The notes: generated from the sequence alone by a model not told the origin. Counted from the first letter of the stretch, positions 1 to 8,901 are shown. The stretch is DNA of 64,000 nucleotides from DASZVB01 sp036272055 (GCA_036272055.1 DATAZL010000053.1:124001-188000); one strand, 5' to 3'. Program-made: numbers and translations.

Positions 1-533
1 CGCAGCGCGCGCTGCTCTACACGCCGGGCGGTCAGAGCGTCGTGTTCCTCGACCTCGCGGGGTTCGGCACCGAGAGCAACCGCGCCGGCAATCCGGAGCT
101 CCTCACCCTGTCGGCACCGTACGCAAAACTCCAGGTCCTCGACGACGACACGGTGATGCTCCTGAACCAGAGCAACGGGCTCAGCTTGCTCAAGCTCGGA
201 GATCGCTCCCTGAGCCCCATCACCGGACCGAACCTCGTCAACGCTGTGCCCGATCTGACCGTCGGCAAGCTCTGGCTCTCCCCCGTCGGCGATCGTCTCG
301 GATACCTCGATCTGTCGAATTTCCACCCGAACGAGGTCCGGCTCGACGCTCCCATCGAGCATCTGGTGCCCGTACCCTCGCAGTCGAAATCGAATCCGAA
401 GATCCTCGTCACCCACCCGAGCTCGATCGGTTCGCTCACCGTCCTCGACGCGAACGACCCCGCGAACCTCGCACACGCGTACACCGTCGACGACTATCTC
501 TTCCAGGGCACGCTCCAGGGGGCAAGCCGATGA
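1..533 (+). CDS. 3' part of a propeller-like protein (5' end outside window)
   Basis: The window opens inside this gene; the frame is open from base 3 and gives about 176 residues. The protein is a succession of short hydrophobic strands and polar turns, with segments such as LLYTPGGQSVVFLDL, LQVLDDDTVMLLNQ and LSPVGDRLGYLDL, a pattern common in beta-propeller repeats. I cannot assign a family and see no catalytic motif or membrane segment in this part. Its TGA overlaps the ATG of the next gene (ATGA at 530-533), so the two are probably one operon and translationally coupled. The link to an envelope barrel downstream suggests an envelope role, but that is inference. Confidence 0.6.
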   Translation, partial: QRALLYTPGGQSVVFLDLAGFGTESNRAGNPELLTLSAPYAKLQVLDDDTVMLLNQSNGLSLLKLGDRSLSPITGPNLVNAVPDLTVGKLWLSPVGDRLGYLDLSNFHPNEVRLDAPIEHLVPVPSQSKSNPKILVTHPSSIGSLTVLDANDPANLAHAYTVDDYLFQGTLQGASR

Positions 534-1426
534 GCGCGTTCATACTGACGATGGCCGCCGTCGCGACGCAGATCGCGGCGACAAGTCCCGGCACAGCCAC
601 GCCCACGACGCCGCCTGCCGCGACCGCTGCACCTGCCGCGACCGCTGCGCCTGCCGCAGCTGCGACCCCTGCGCCTGCACCTGCCGCGACCACGACGCCG
701 GTCGCGACCACTGCGCCGATCGCCACCACTGCACCGGTAGCCGTCGCGCCTGCACCGCCCGTGGCAGACGCAGCGCCCCCGCCCCCGAGCGGCCCCGTGG
801 AGAGTCGGTTCGACGTGCGGCTCGACCTCGACACCGTCTGGTACACGAAGCAAAGCTTCGACTTCTTCGCGTCGCACGACGCGTCCGTCGTCCCCGGAAT
901 CAGCGTCGGTTACGCCGTCTTTCATGCCGCACCGATCTCGCTCGTCCCGGAGCTCGGCTTCAGCGCAAACAGCGAGGATGCCTCCGGCCTCTTCGGCGGC
1001 GCGCTCAGCCACACGAGCATCGCGAGCAAGAACGTCTACGCCGGACTGAGCGCGCGCTGGGATCTTCTCTCGATCCTCGACGTCGCAGCACGGATCTCCG
1101 GCGGGGCGTCCTTCGTTCACGCAGAGGTGGAACCGAACATCTCCAGCGCCGGTACGCTGAAGGACGACGGCACGTCTCCGTTCATGACGCTCGGCGGCGG
1201 CTTCACCGTCCACACGCCGGCGGGCACCTTCCAGAACAGGACCGGAGGCTTCCGCAGCGTACTCACCGGCCTCGCCGTGGAGGGGGGCTACGTCCTCGCC
1301 GGCTCCGTCGACCTCACGCCCTCCCCCTCCGGCGATCAGGGCCGGATCAAGACGACGTATCAATCCATCGGCCACCTCGATCGCTCCGGGCCGTACATCA
1401 AGACGTCTCTGACGGTTCGGTTCTAG
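530..1426 (+). CDS. Putative outer-membrane beta-barrel protein with Ala/Pro/Thr linker
   Basis: A 298-residue protein. It starts with a hydrophobic, signal-like segment (about residues 1-18), then a low-complexity Ala/Pro/Thr linker (about 20-95), then a 200-residue part rich in alternating hydrophobic and polar strands. The C-terminus ends in KTSLTVRF, a terminal Phe preceded by alternating hydrophobics, which is typical of proteins inserted by the BAM machinery. No enzymatic motif is visible. The start overlaps the upstream stop. The linker is a composition feature shared with other exported proteins in this window. Barrel topology is inferred from strand pattern and terminus only, so porin-like and structural roles are both open. 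Confidence 0.65.
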   Translation: MSAFILTMAAVATQIAATSPGTATPTTPPAATAAPAATAAPAAAATPAPAPAATTTPVATTAPIATTAPVAVAPAPPVADAAPPPPSGPVESRFDVRLDLDTVWYTKQSFDFFASHDASVVPGISVGYAVFHAAPISLVPELGFSANSEDASGLFGGALSHTSIASKNVYAGLSARWDLLSILDVAARISGGASFVHAEVEPNISSAGTLKDDGTSPFMTLGGGFTVHTPAGTFQNRTGGFRSVLTGLAVEGGYVLAGSVDLTPSPSGDQGRIKTTYQSIGHLDRSGPYIKTSLTVRF

Positions 1427-1506
1427 CCGCTGCTCGGGGTTCATCGGCGCGACGCGCCTGGTGCGTGTCCGGCGGCGCGACGTTGTTCAGTTTGCTAGAG
1501 GGGCCC

Positions 1507-1557
1507 CGCGGAAAAATTTGCGTGGTACCTGCGAAGTACATCGCAAACTTTTCCGCG
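1507..1557. repeat. Long imperfect hairpin element, copy 1
   Basis: Two 16-base arms (1507-1522 and 1542-1557) match at 15 of 16 positions. Inside them the loop carries a second GTAC/GTAC pair around a CTGCGAA centre, so the whole stretch can fold into one nested hairpin of about 50 bases. It lies in the gap between two same-direction genes. A second, diverged copy with the same architecture is at 15214-15257. It has no long T tract, so it is not a classical terminator. Confidence 0.7.
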
Positions 1558-1703
1558 AGAACCTCGTATGAGGCGGGAGGGACGGGCCGACTCGCAGCGT
1601 AGGTATTTCTACAAGCCCCCGGGGATCCTCATTGCGCGCGCGGTGAACCGGAGCGATTGTTCGACGCAGGGGCTGAGAGCACTTCAGGTGCCCGGGGGGG
1701 GCG

Positions 1704-2888
1704 ATGCGCGACGATCCAAGTCCAGTAGTCTCGCTTTTGACGGATTCGACCAGGCGCGCCGAGCGAACAGCGGCGGCAATCGCGGCTGCGTTCGCCGTCG
1801 CTGCGACCTGCGCCTGCGGCGTGCAAGACCATCCACGCGGCGGCGGCCGAAGCCTGGCGCAGGTCGATCCGAGTAACGACTTCGGTCCCCTGTCGGACGC
1901 GGCGGGGACGCCCGCGTCCGAGATCGATGGCCCGACCGTCGGCACCGGCAACACGCACCCGCGAAAGGTGACGCTGTTACACTCGAGGGATCCCGACAGC
2001 ATCGTGCTGGGCGGCGATGGTGACGCCGGGGATGCCGGTGACGGAGGCAAAGCACGCCGCGCGCACGACGACGGTGGCGTCACTCCGGTGGACGCCGGAG
2101 GAGCCGTCAAGCAGCCGCCGCTGTCCGGCATCACGATCACCCTCGGGACGACCGTCGTACCGAAAGAAGAGGCGATCGCGTTCATCCACTTCGGCCACTC
2201 GAACATGGCGGGACGTGCAGTCGGTCCCACCGAGGCGCGCCCCTACTTCTTCACCGACATCGACCCGCACGCCTGGATGTATCACGTGGGCTCGCCGCCG
2301 CAGCCCGCGCTCGAACCGTTCACGGCCGACGATGATCTGTCCGGCGATTATGGCGGACCCGGCACCGCAATCGTGAAAGAGGCCGCGGCTCTCGCGCCCG
2401 GAAAGCATTTCATCTCACTCGGGTTCGCAAAATCAGGAGCGTATTGCTCGCAGTTCTTGCCCGGCGCCCTCTACTACGACTCCCTGATGGAGGCTGCCCT
2501 GGCAATCAAGGACCGCGTCACGTTCGGCGCGATCATCATCATGCTCGGCATCACCGAGCATCACACGTATCCCGACTATCAGGCGTACCCAGGGTGCATC
2601 AACACGCTCGTGACCGCGATTCGAAAAGACGTGGGGCGCCCCGATCTGCCCGTCCTCATCACTGACTACGAGCAGGAGGCGACCGGCTCCCTCGCCATCG
2701 ACAAGGCGTTCGCGATGGCCTTCATGCCGTACATCCGGACCATCCCGATGGTCGTCTCGAACAGCGTGCTCGTGCCGACCGACGGCCTCGGAATGCAAGA
2801 CGACCATCACTTCAACTTCGACGGACACAAGCTCTGGGTGTCTCGCGCCCTCCAGATCATGAAAGATAAGGGCTGGTTCCCGTGGTGA
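1704..2888 (+). CDS. Secreted SGNH-type acetyl-esterase lipoprotein (CE6/SASA-like)
   Basis: A 394-residue protein. The N-terminus has an export-like hydrophobic stretch ending in a Cys (FAVAATC), then an Asp/Gly-rich linker to about residue 145. The C-terminal 240 residues carry FIHFGHSNMAG, which corresponds to the GQSNM-type block I of carbohydrate esterase family 6 / sialate acetylesterase-like SGNH hydrolases and includes the nucleophile Ser. Near the end DDHHFNFDGHKLW supplies the Asp/His block. Members of this fold remove acetyl groups from plant or cell-wall sugars. A G-rich run just before the ATG serves as ribosome-binding site. The His in place of the usual Gln in block I is unusual. 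The substrate is not predictable from sequence. Confidence 0.7.
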   Translation: MRDDPSPVVSLLTDSTRRAERTAAAIAAAFAVAATCACGVQDHPRGGGRSLAQVDPSNDFGPLSDAAGTPASEIDGPTVGTGNTHPRKVTLLHSRDPDSIVLGGDGDAGDAGDGGKARRAHDDGGVTPVDAGGAVKQPPLSGITITLGTTVVPKEEAIAFIHFGHSNMAGRAVGPTEARPYFFTDIDPHAWMYHVGSPPQPALEPFTADDDLSGDYGGPGTAIVKEAAALAPGKHFISLGFAKSGAYCSQFLPGALYYDSLMEAALAIKDRVTFGAIIIMLGITEHHTYPDYQAYPGCINTLVTAIRKDVGRPDLPVLITDYEQEATGSLAIDKAFAMAFMPYIRTIPMVVSNSVLVPTDGLGMQDDHHFNFDGHKLWVSRALQIMKDKGWFPW

Positions 2889-2912
2889 ACCAGCACCCGC
2901 CCTGCTCGCGCC

Positions 2913-3227
2913 TCAATCGCGAGCAGAGCCGATGAGATACGGAAATTTCAGCGGCAATCTCGGGTCCGGGATGGTCCCTATCTCCCACTCGTACGTGTCG
3001 TCGCGGAGGTCTCGCGTCATTTCGGTGAGCTCGGCAACGGAGTAGGTGCGCAAGGTCGAGACCAGGCCGTCCCAGCCGATGAAGAAGGGCAGGAGCGGCA
3101 CCGCGTAGGTGAAGACGAGCTGCCACGCGTTGAGCGGGCGGACGAACGGCGTGAAGAGAAAACACGTAGAGCGGCTCCTTCGCATCGGACCGCCAGCACC
3201 GGAGCCCAGGTCCACGATCCGCCGCAC
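2913..3227 (-). pseudogene. Internally deleted SAM-dependent methyltransferase remnant
   Basis: The 104-residue frame opens with RRIVDLGSGAGGP, a textbook SAM-binding motif I, and the same frame upstream still reads plausibly (PKVSALLKRTG) without a good start. Only a few residues later it jumps to NAWQLVFTYAVPLLPFF and FIGWDGLVSTLRTYS, a pattern expected near the C-terminus of class I methyltransferases of roughly 270-290 residues. About 130 central residues, including the other SAM motifs, are missing, so it is very unlikely to be active. It abuts head-to-head a truncated glycosyltransferase-like gene. I read it as decay after a deletion; the full-length family architecture is from general knowledge, not measured here. 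Confidence 0.6.
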
Positions 3228-3241
3228 TCCGGTGCGTTTCA

Positions 3242-4618
3242 GAAGCGCCGATACCTTGGGGAGCGAAGACCGCCGGGAACCCGACGAGGCGCTCGATCGC
3301 CTCGAGATAGAGCGCGGCTCGTCTCCTGTTCGTATCGGCGATTGCGCTGGATCCCGCCGCGATAGACCTCTCGAAAGAGTTCAAGCCGTACTCGCTCGGG
3401 CTCGCGCTCCATCTCGGCCTTGCGCTGCTCGCGGTCACCTATTGCGAGAGCGGCAAGTGGCGTGATCTTCTGGCCGTCCTTGCGCTCGCGAGCGTGTCCG
3501 TCTTGTTCGCGCAGGACACGATGTTCGCTTACCCGGGGCTGTTCCTGGTTCTCGCGTATACGGCGTTCAAGTCGCGTCGTACACGTGACCTCGTCGTCGT
3601 GGCGCTCGCAGCGGCGGCGGCGCTCGCGATCGTCGTCAGCTCCTACGTCTTCATCTGGAGCCGCATCGAGCACACGAAAGAGGAGGCGTACTGGGGCAAG
3701 AAATACGACGTCTTCTACTCGCCCGAGAAGGCCAGGGACGACAAGTTCGAGTGGCTCGCGAAGCACTATGCGTCGGTGGCGGCGATGCCCGGTTCACGCC
3801 GGAGTCTCTGGGCGTCCGAACGCTACCGCTCGGCTCGAATCGCGGAGCTGCGCTCGCTCGACGCTCTCGTCTGGATCCTGCTGCACATCGCCGGGCTCAC
3901 GTTCGTGATGCGGACGCGCAGATTTCGCGAGGTGTTGCTCCTCGTCTTGCCTCTCGACGTCACCGTGGTTTTCAACGCGCTCGGCTTCTGGCCGCTCGGA
4001 GACTTTCGAACGAATCTGTTCACCCTCGGGTACACGGCGGCGATCGCGGCCTTCGCCGTCGAACGTCGAGCGACGCGCATGTCCTGGGCGGACTTCGTCC
4101 CTGCGGGCTGCCTCGTGTTCGCGCCGCTCCTCGTGTTCGAACGTGATTGGCACGCGAGAAAGACCGTCGACGCGATGACGACCGACCACCCCGGCGCGAT
4201 GAAGACGCTGATTCGACTGCAAAAGCCGGGTTTCTCCGGCCAGCGCGAGAAGCTCGTTCTCGACCAGAATACGTGCGACCCCTGGCGCTACTACACGACG
4301 TATCACCCGACGTATTCGCACAAGCTCGCCGACGCACTCGCACGTCGCTTCGACGTCACCTGCAAGAAGGGCGGGTTCCGTCCCGTCCTCGCCGAGGTCC
4401 GCGCGTCCCTCACGACGTCGCCACGTACGTGGCTCGTCGCCAGCCCTGGCCCGACGATGCGCGGCATCGATCGGTCCTGGCCGCACGATCTGGAACAGAT
4501 AGCGCTGGCCAGGATCGGGGAGGACGATCACGTGGTCGTCGGTATCACCGCGAAAGCGACTCCCGCCACCGAGCCCGCCGTCGAGCCGGAGACCGACACC
4601 GAGGGCTCCGAGCGCTAG
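3242..4618 (+). pseudogene. 5'-truncated GT39-like membrane glycosyltransferase with in-frame stop
   Basis: From GTG 3494 there is an open frame of 374 residues with several membrane segments (for example VVVALAAAAALAIVVSSYVF) and a soluble tail. The same frame clearly continues upstream: 3311-3493 encodes SKEFKPYSLGLALHL, the sort of loop seen in GT-C/GT39-type membrane glycosyltransferases. Before that a TAG at 3308-3310 interrupts the frame, and 3242-3307 (WGAKTAGNPTRRSIASR) still looks coding. The N-terminal third with the catalytic Asp-rich loop is absent. A shorter protein from GTG 3494 could still be made, but it would lack the expected active-site region. GT39 is my best guess from topology and the KPYSLG-type loop. 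Confidence 0.5.
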
Positions 4619-4627
4619 CGCGCGCCC

Positions 4628-5323
4628 TCAGCGCTTCTTCGATTTGGGACGGTTCGCCGGCGCCGCACGCTTCGGAGAAGAAACCGCAGCGTCTCGAGCC
4701 TTGCGATAGCGCTCGGCGTCTATCTTTCCACCGCGGATCCAGGCGGCGAGCGCGGGCTCGATGACGGTGGGCCACGTGTCTCCGAGCCGCAGCGCGAGAA
4801 AGTCGCGATAGAGAGTCTCGACGAGACCCTCGACCTCCCGGGTGAGCAGCATGCGCTCGTAGAACGCCTCGTGCCGTTCGTCGCTCACGCGCTCCTGCTC
4901 GACCTCGACGGTGGAACGCTTGCCCTTCTTCCGCCGTGGCGGTGGTTGAACGAGCGCGGGCGTCTCTTCTTCTTCATCGCCGAGCACCGTCGGAAGAACC
5001 AGGCCCGAGAGCGCCATCTTCTCGGCTCGCAGCGTGAACGTCACCTCGCGATCGCCCCACGAGAGGTGCAGTCCCGCCGCCTCCGGAAGCTTGCCGAGCG
5101 CGAGCGCTTCCTTCGCCTCACGGCTCCCGGCGGGGAACGTACCCTTGATACGCGTCGCTTCCTTTCCGACGGAGAGCACCAGGTGCTTCTCGATCCAGAG
5201 ACCGAACGTCCCCTGCGTCCTGGTGGACAGGGTCGCCTCGAACGCCTCCGATTCGAACCAGAGCCAGAGCAGGAACTCGCGCCCGACGAAGCGGCGCTTC
5301 TCGTTGCGATCGGCTTCTTGCAC
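4628..5323 (-). CDS. RdgC-like protein, C-terminal half (separate ORF)
   Basis: A 231-residue protein with GREFLLWLWFESE near the start, resembling the L-x-WLW-x-SE stretch in the second half of RdgC, the ring-shaped recombination-associated DNA-binding protein. It is followed by beta-rich sequence, a charged linker of Lys/Arg and Glu (about 125-150) and a basic tail KRAAPANRPKSKKR. It starts with GTG only 3 bases after the stop of the upstream ORF, which looks like the N-terminal half, so the two are almost certainly co-translated. A split RdgC or a diverged two-subunit version are both possible. The family assignment rests on short motifs and gene order, so moderate certainty. Confidence 0.5.
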   Translation of the reverse strand: MQEADRNEKRRFVGREFLLWLWFESEAFEATLSTRTQGTFGLWIEKHLVLSVGKEATRIKGTFPAGSREAKEALALGKLPEAAGLHLSWGDREVTFTLRAEKMALSGLVLPTVLGDEEEETPALVQPPPRRKKGKRSTVEVEQERVSDERHEAFYERMLLTREVEGLVETLYRDFLALRLGDTWPTVIEPALAAWIRGGKIDAERYRKARDAAVSSPKRAAPANRPKSKKR

Positions 5324-5326
5324 GGC

Positions 5327-5947
5327 TTACGCCTCCACCGCGACCGTGGTCGCTTGCAGTGCCTGCCACGCGGTCTCCGCCGCCTTGCTCAGTCCGAGCC
5401 TCACGGCGAGCGTGTAGGGCGCCTCCTCGACGAGCTTCAACCCGAACGTCCGGTGGAACAGATCGCTCATCGCGAGGATGGAGCGCTCGGACTGGCTGAA
5501 GAACCGCACGATGCCCTCGTCGAGCGACCACGAGAGATCCACCACGCGCGTCGCCGGGGCGAGCTGCTTGCGAAGCCGCTTCACGACGAGCTCCTTCAGC
5601 TCCGTCTTCTCCTGTCGCGACAGGCGCTCCCGCCCCTTGCGTCCGAGCAGCGCGGCCTCCGCTTCCCTCACCTTCGCGCGGAGGAGCGCGGAGGGAATGA
5701 CCCACTTGTCGGTGCGATAACCGAGGTTCAGATACTCGTTGTAGAAGACGTCATCGTAGTCGGGCTCGACGTCGAACGGCTCGCCGAGCGTGCACCAGCC
5801 GGAGCGCTCGGGCGCCTCCTCGTCCGGCGTGAGTGGCTTCATCGCCCGGAGGCGAATCGACTTCGTGAAGGCGTCGCGAAAGTCCTTCGGAAGGTCTCCG
5901 TCGACGAAGAGGCGCGTGTACGTGAGCGATCCTTTGAGGGCAGGCAT
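5327..5947 (-). CDS. RdgC-like protein, N-terminal half (separate ORF)
   Basis: I place the start at ATG 5947 (MPALKGSLTYTRLF) rather than a TTG seven codons upstream, because homologous N-termini usually begin just before this strand; this gives 206 residues. Features are DFRDAFTKSIRLRAMKPL and SGWCTLGEPFD, reminiscent of the RdgC N-terminal region, then a long basic helix (LLRAKVREAEAALLGRKG) and FSQSERSILAMSDLFHRTFG. RdgC in model bacteria is a single ~300-residue protein that binds duplex DNA and restrains RecA. Here the equivalent information is spread over two ORFs, 206 + 231 residues, separated by 3 bases. Confidence 0.5.
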   Translation of the reverse strand: MPALKGSLTYTRLFVDGDLPKDFRDAFTKSIRLRAMKPLTPDEEAPERSGWCTLGEPFDVEPDYDDVFYNEYLNLGYRTDKWVIPSALLRAKVREAEAALLGRKGRERLSRQEKTELKELVVKRLRKQLAPATRVVDLSWSLDEGIVRFFSQSERSILAMSDLFHRTFGLKLVEEAPYTLAVRLGLSKAAETAWQALQATTVAVEA

Positions 5948-6016
5948 ACGGCCTGCGCCGTCTAACAAGGGCGCCCGACAAACGAAAGTCGCGATTGTCG
6001 TCTAGAGCGGGCAGCT

Positions 6017-6060
6017 CGACGTGATGTAGCCGTCGGGCGGCGAGAACGTCCATCACGTCG
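6017..6060. repeat. Perfect 10-base inverted repeat
   Basis: CGACGTGATG at 6017-6026 is repeated in inverted orientation at 6051-6060, with 24 bases between. It lies in the 246-base gap between the divergent RdgC-like and GH172 genes. It could be an operator or a chance GC-rich hairpin; there is no T tract. The rest of this gap shows no gene I can support. Confidence 0.4.
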
Positions 6061-6193
6061 AAGCCGGCCCCTGACGTGGCGCCGCGTGACGGCGATACGG
6101 CAATCTGCTCGTCAACGTGGATTTGGCGAGCGCACCGGGCACAGACGGGCGTTGTCGAGGTTCGTCGAGGTGCTCTAGTGTGCGACCGCCCGG

Positions 6194-7972
6194 ATGATGT
6201 GGACGCGTGGCGCCGCGCTCTGCTCGCTCTGCCTCGTCGCCGTGCCAGCGTGCACGAGCGATGAGCCGGAGCTCGTGCATCGACCGACGCTGACGCGACT
6301 GGATGCCGGTGCTGGCCGGTCCCCGATACCCGACCTGCCGTCAGATGCGGCGTCTCCCCCAGCGCAACCGTTCGACGCCGGAGTTCCGCTTGCTGCGGAT
6401 GCGTCGCGGTCCATCGACGCGTCACCATCCATCGACGCGACGTCTCCCGTGGACGCTGGCGACGCGAGCGGCGGTGCACCTCCGGATCGCGGCTTCGAAG
6501 CCCTCTCGTGGGACGAGCTGCCCGCGCTCCGTTCGTCGACCTATCGGATCTTCTCGAGCTACGACCGGAACGAAGAGTCCACGTACGAATACATCGCGAA
6601 GGGGAACAAGGACTTCAACAACTGGCTCGCACGCTGCGGCGACGTGCCGAACATCGTCGGCGACGAGACGGACGGAGTCAGCTGCGAGCCGGGCCTGCAC
6701 GGCTACCTCATCGCGGCCGACGATGCGGGCCCCGGTTACGTCTCGCGCATCTTCTTCACGCACATGGATCTCGACACGAAGGCGCCTGCGGATCAGGAAC
6801 GCATCCGCATCTACGTCGACGACCTCGACGTTCCTGCGTACGACGGAAAGCTCTCCGACTGGACGAACGGCGTGAACGAACCCTTCGTCGAACCGCTCGT
6901 CGGATGGACCTCCGGCGCGCTCGTGAGCTACGTCCCGATCAGCTACCAGTCGAAGCTGCGCGTACTCCTCGACGATCTCAGCGCGACGGCGGGTTACTAC
7001 TATCAGGTGGACGTGCGCTCGAGCGAGGCAACGGCCTCCTTCGACCCGGCGAAGCTTCCGAGCGTGGCGCGTCTCGCCGCGCGTCTGGAGACCGACGCCA
7101 AGCTCGGTACCGACCGCACCACCTGGACGAACTCGGATTTCACGCTGCCCGCCGGCGAGACGGCGCATCTACTCGATCGAGCCGGCACCGGAACGATCGG
7201 CTCGCTGCGCGTCACGACGGATGCGACCGCGGACGCGCTCGGCGACGTCGAGCTCCGGATCACCTGGGACGACGCGCCTTCCGCCGCCATCACCCTGCCC
7301 CTCTCATGGCTCTTCGGGCAGCGCCCGGTGCCGGCGGCGTTCGAGACCCTGCCGATGACGGTGCGCCTCGTCGACCGGAGCGTCGAGATGACGCTGTCGC
7401 TCCCGATGCCGTTCTCGTCACGCGCGCGCATCGACGCCGTCAATTTCGGCGCGGTCTCGCATTCACTGCACGCAAAGATCGACGGCGCACCAGGGAACGT
7501 CGTGGGCGCCGGTCATCTCCACGCCGATTCACAGGAACGACACGCACCCATGACCGACGCGAGCTTTCCCGTCGCGTCGCTGTCCGGCACCGGCAGATAC
7601 CTGGGAAGCATTCTCTTTCTCACGGGTCACGCCGATCCGGCCGCCCTCTTCCCCGACCCGTTGAACTTTCTCGAGGGCGACGACGTGCTCCGCGTGGACG
7701 GCCGCTTCGCCGGCAACGGCACCGGCACCGAGGACTTCCTCGACGGCGGCTGGTACTTCGAGAACGGTCCTTACTCCGCGCCGTTCTCGGCGCTCATCTC
7801 CAAGACCGACTCGTCGGCACAGCCGACCGGTCAGATCACCGCCGTGCGCTGGCAGACGCTCGGAGACGCCGTCGACTTCGACGATAGCCTCGAGCTCTCC
7901 CTCGAGTACGGCGCTCACGCGCCCGGCGCCGCCACCGACTACGCCTCGGTCGCCTTTTATTATCAAAAATGA
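6194..7972 (+). CDS. GH172-type (DUF2961) secreted glycoside hydrolase lipoprotein
   Basis: A 592-residue lipoprotein. The signal peptide ends at the lipobox VPAC with Cys20, followed by an Ala/Asp/Ser linker to about residue 95 with DASRSIDASPSIDA-type repeats. The remainder matches the DUF2961 fold: TYRIFSSYDRNEEST, GPGYVSRIFFTHMD and, at about residues 508-520, GTGTEDFLDGGW, the conserved block of this family. DUF2961 proteins were shown to form glycoside hydrolase family GH172, acting on furanosides (fructofuranosides, arabinofuranosides). Here it should sit on the outer surface or in the periplasm. The actual sugar is not predictable. The next gene is close but has its own start. Confidence 0.75.
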   Translation: MMWTRGAALCSLCLVAVPACTSDEPELVHRPTLTRLDAGAGRSPIPDLPSDAASPPAQPFDAGVPLAADASRSIDASPSIDATSPVDAGDASGGAPPDRGFEALSWDELPALRSSTYRIFSSYDRNEESTYEYIAKGNKDFNNWLARCGDVPNIVGDETDGVSCEPGLHGYLIAADDAGPGYVSRIFFTHMDLDTKAPADQERIRIYVDDLDVPAYDGKLSDWTNGVNEPFVEPLVGWTSGALVSYVPISYQSKLRVLLDDLSATAGYYYQVDVRSSEATASFDPAKLPSVARLAARLETDAKLGTDRTTWTNSDFTLPAGETAHLLDRAGTGTIGSLRVTTDATADALGDVELRITWDDAPSAAITLPLSWLFGQRPVPAAFETLPMTVRLVDRSVEMTLSLPMPFSSRARIDAVNFGAVSHSLHAKIDGAPGNVVGAGHLHADSQERHAPMTDASFPVASLSGTGRYLGSILFLTGHADPAALFPDPLNFLEGDDVLRVDGRFAGNGTGTEDFLDGGWYFENGPYSAPFSALISKTDSSAQPTGQITAVRWQTLGDAVDFDDSLELSLEYGAHAPGAATDYASVAFYYQK

Positions 7973-8120
7973 ATCCAGAATGTTTGTCGGTTCGGCGCGG
8001 TGCCGGATCGAGCTCCCGCTATCGCGCCGCGACGACAGAAGGGTCGCACTCGTCGCCCCGGTGGCGGTCCAGGCCGCGGCTCTGGACCGCCTCCCCCGTC
8101 GATTGGTACAAGCGTCGTTC

Positions 8121-8573
8121 ATGAGCACCACGACGCCTCAGGAAGTCGCGACTGCCGTTGCCCCGATTGCAGAAGGACTGGCCGCATTCAGGCCGCGCCT
8201 GTCGTATCTGAGCTACCACGTCACGAACGTCGAGCGCGCGCTCGGTTTCTACGTGGGCGTGCTCGGCATGAAGGAGCAAGCGCGCCTCGCGCTCGGCAAC
8301 GGGCTGCACGAGATCGTCGTCGGCTTCGCCGATGCACCGGGTGCGAGCCTCATCCTGATGTGGGACGAGAAGCGAACCGAGCCGTACCGGCTCGGTGACG
8401 GCTACAGCCGGCTCATCGTGCGCGTGTCGGACGTCGACGGGGCGATGCGTGAGCTCGCGAAGCACGACGACATCGTCGTCGTGAAAGAAGCGACCGACGC
8501 CGGCTCGCTCCGCTACTCGATGGTGAAAGATCCCGACGGCTACGTCGTCGAGTTCCTGCAGTTCAAGCGCTGA
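8121..8573 (+). CDS. VOC-superfamily (glyoxalase-like) protein
   Basis: ATG 8121 is chosen because the frame upstream reads as non-coding Arg-rich sequence. The 150-residue protein has YHVTNVERALGFYVGVLGM, the entry motif of VOC domains such as lactoylglutathione lyase, and ends with KDPDGYVVEFLQ, where Glu is the last metal ligand. The first His (YH) and final Glu are present. The position where glyoxalase I has its second His (usually GH-x-A) reads GYSRLIV, so one canonical ligand seems to be replaced. It could be a diverged glyoxalase, another VOC enzyme or a binding protein. It is followed directly by a GC hairpin. Confidence 0.7.
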   Translation: MSTTTPQEVATAVAPIAEGLAAFRPRLSYLSYHVTNVERALGFYVGVLGMKEQARLALGNGLHEIVVGFADAPGASLILMWDEKRTEPYRLGDGYSRLIVRVSDVDGAMRELAKHDDIVVVKEATDAGSLRYSMVKDPDGYVVEFLQFKR

Positions 8574-8590
8574 CGCGCGCTTTTAACAAC

Positions 8591-8845
8591 GGGGGGCCTT
8601 GGCCCCCCGCAGCTTCGCCTTCGGCGAACTGCTCCCCCCGCCGCTTCGCGTGCTCGCTTTGCCTTCGGCGAACTGCTCCCACCGCCGCTTCGCGGGCTCG
8701 CTTTGCTCGCGGGCGAACTGCTCCCACCGCCGCTTCGCGGGCTCGCTTTGCCTTCGGCGAACTGCTCCCACCGCCGCTTCGCGGGCTCGCTTCGCCTTCG
8801 GCGAACTGCTCCCACCGCCGCTTCGCGGGCTCGCTTTGCTCGCGT
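8591..8845 (+). repeat. GC hairpin plus tandem-repeat array (copy A)
   Basis: This fills most of the 328-base gap between two convergent genes. It begins with a hairpin of eight-base arms (GGGGGGCC/GGCCCCCC, 8591-8608) ten bases past the VOC stop region. Then come about five imperfect units of 40-65 bases built on CTTCGGCGAACTGCTCCC, CCGCCGCTTCGCGGG and CTCGCTTTGC. The first 54 bases are identical to the head of a second array at 27155. Open frames across it are repeat artefacts. The hairpin could end transcription of the VOC gene. Bases 8846-8901 show nothing recognisable. Confidence 0.8.
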
Positions 8846-8901
8846 AGTTCCGCGTCTTTGGTGCCTCGGGGACGACGGTGGCGTCGATGCGGAACTACTG
8901 A

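Noticed and set aside
494..1444. 316-residue minus-strand frame opposite the barrel protein
   Set aside because: Arg/Gly-rich composition caused by GC-rich codons of the real gene; no recognisable domain.
8591..8845. CRISPR-like appearance of repeats
   Set aside because: Units vary in length and there are no constant repeats separated by unique spacers; no cas genes nearby.
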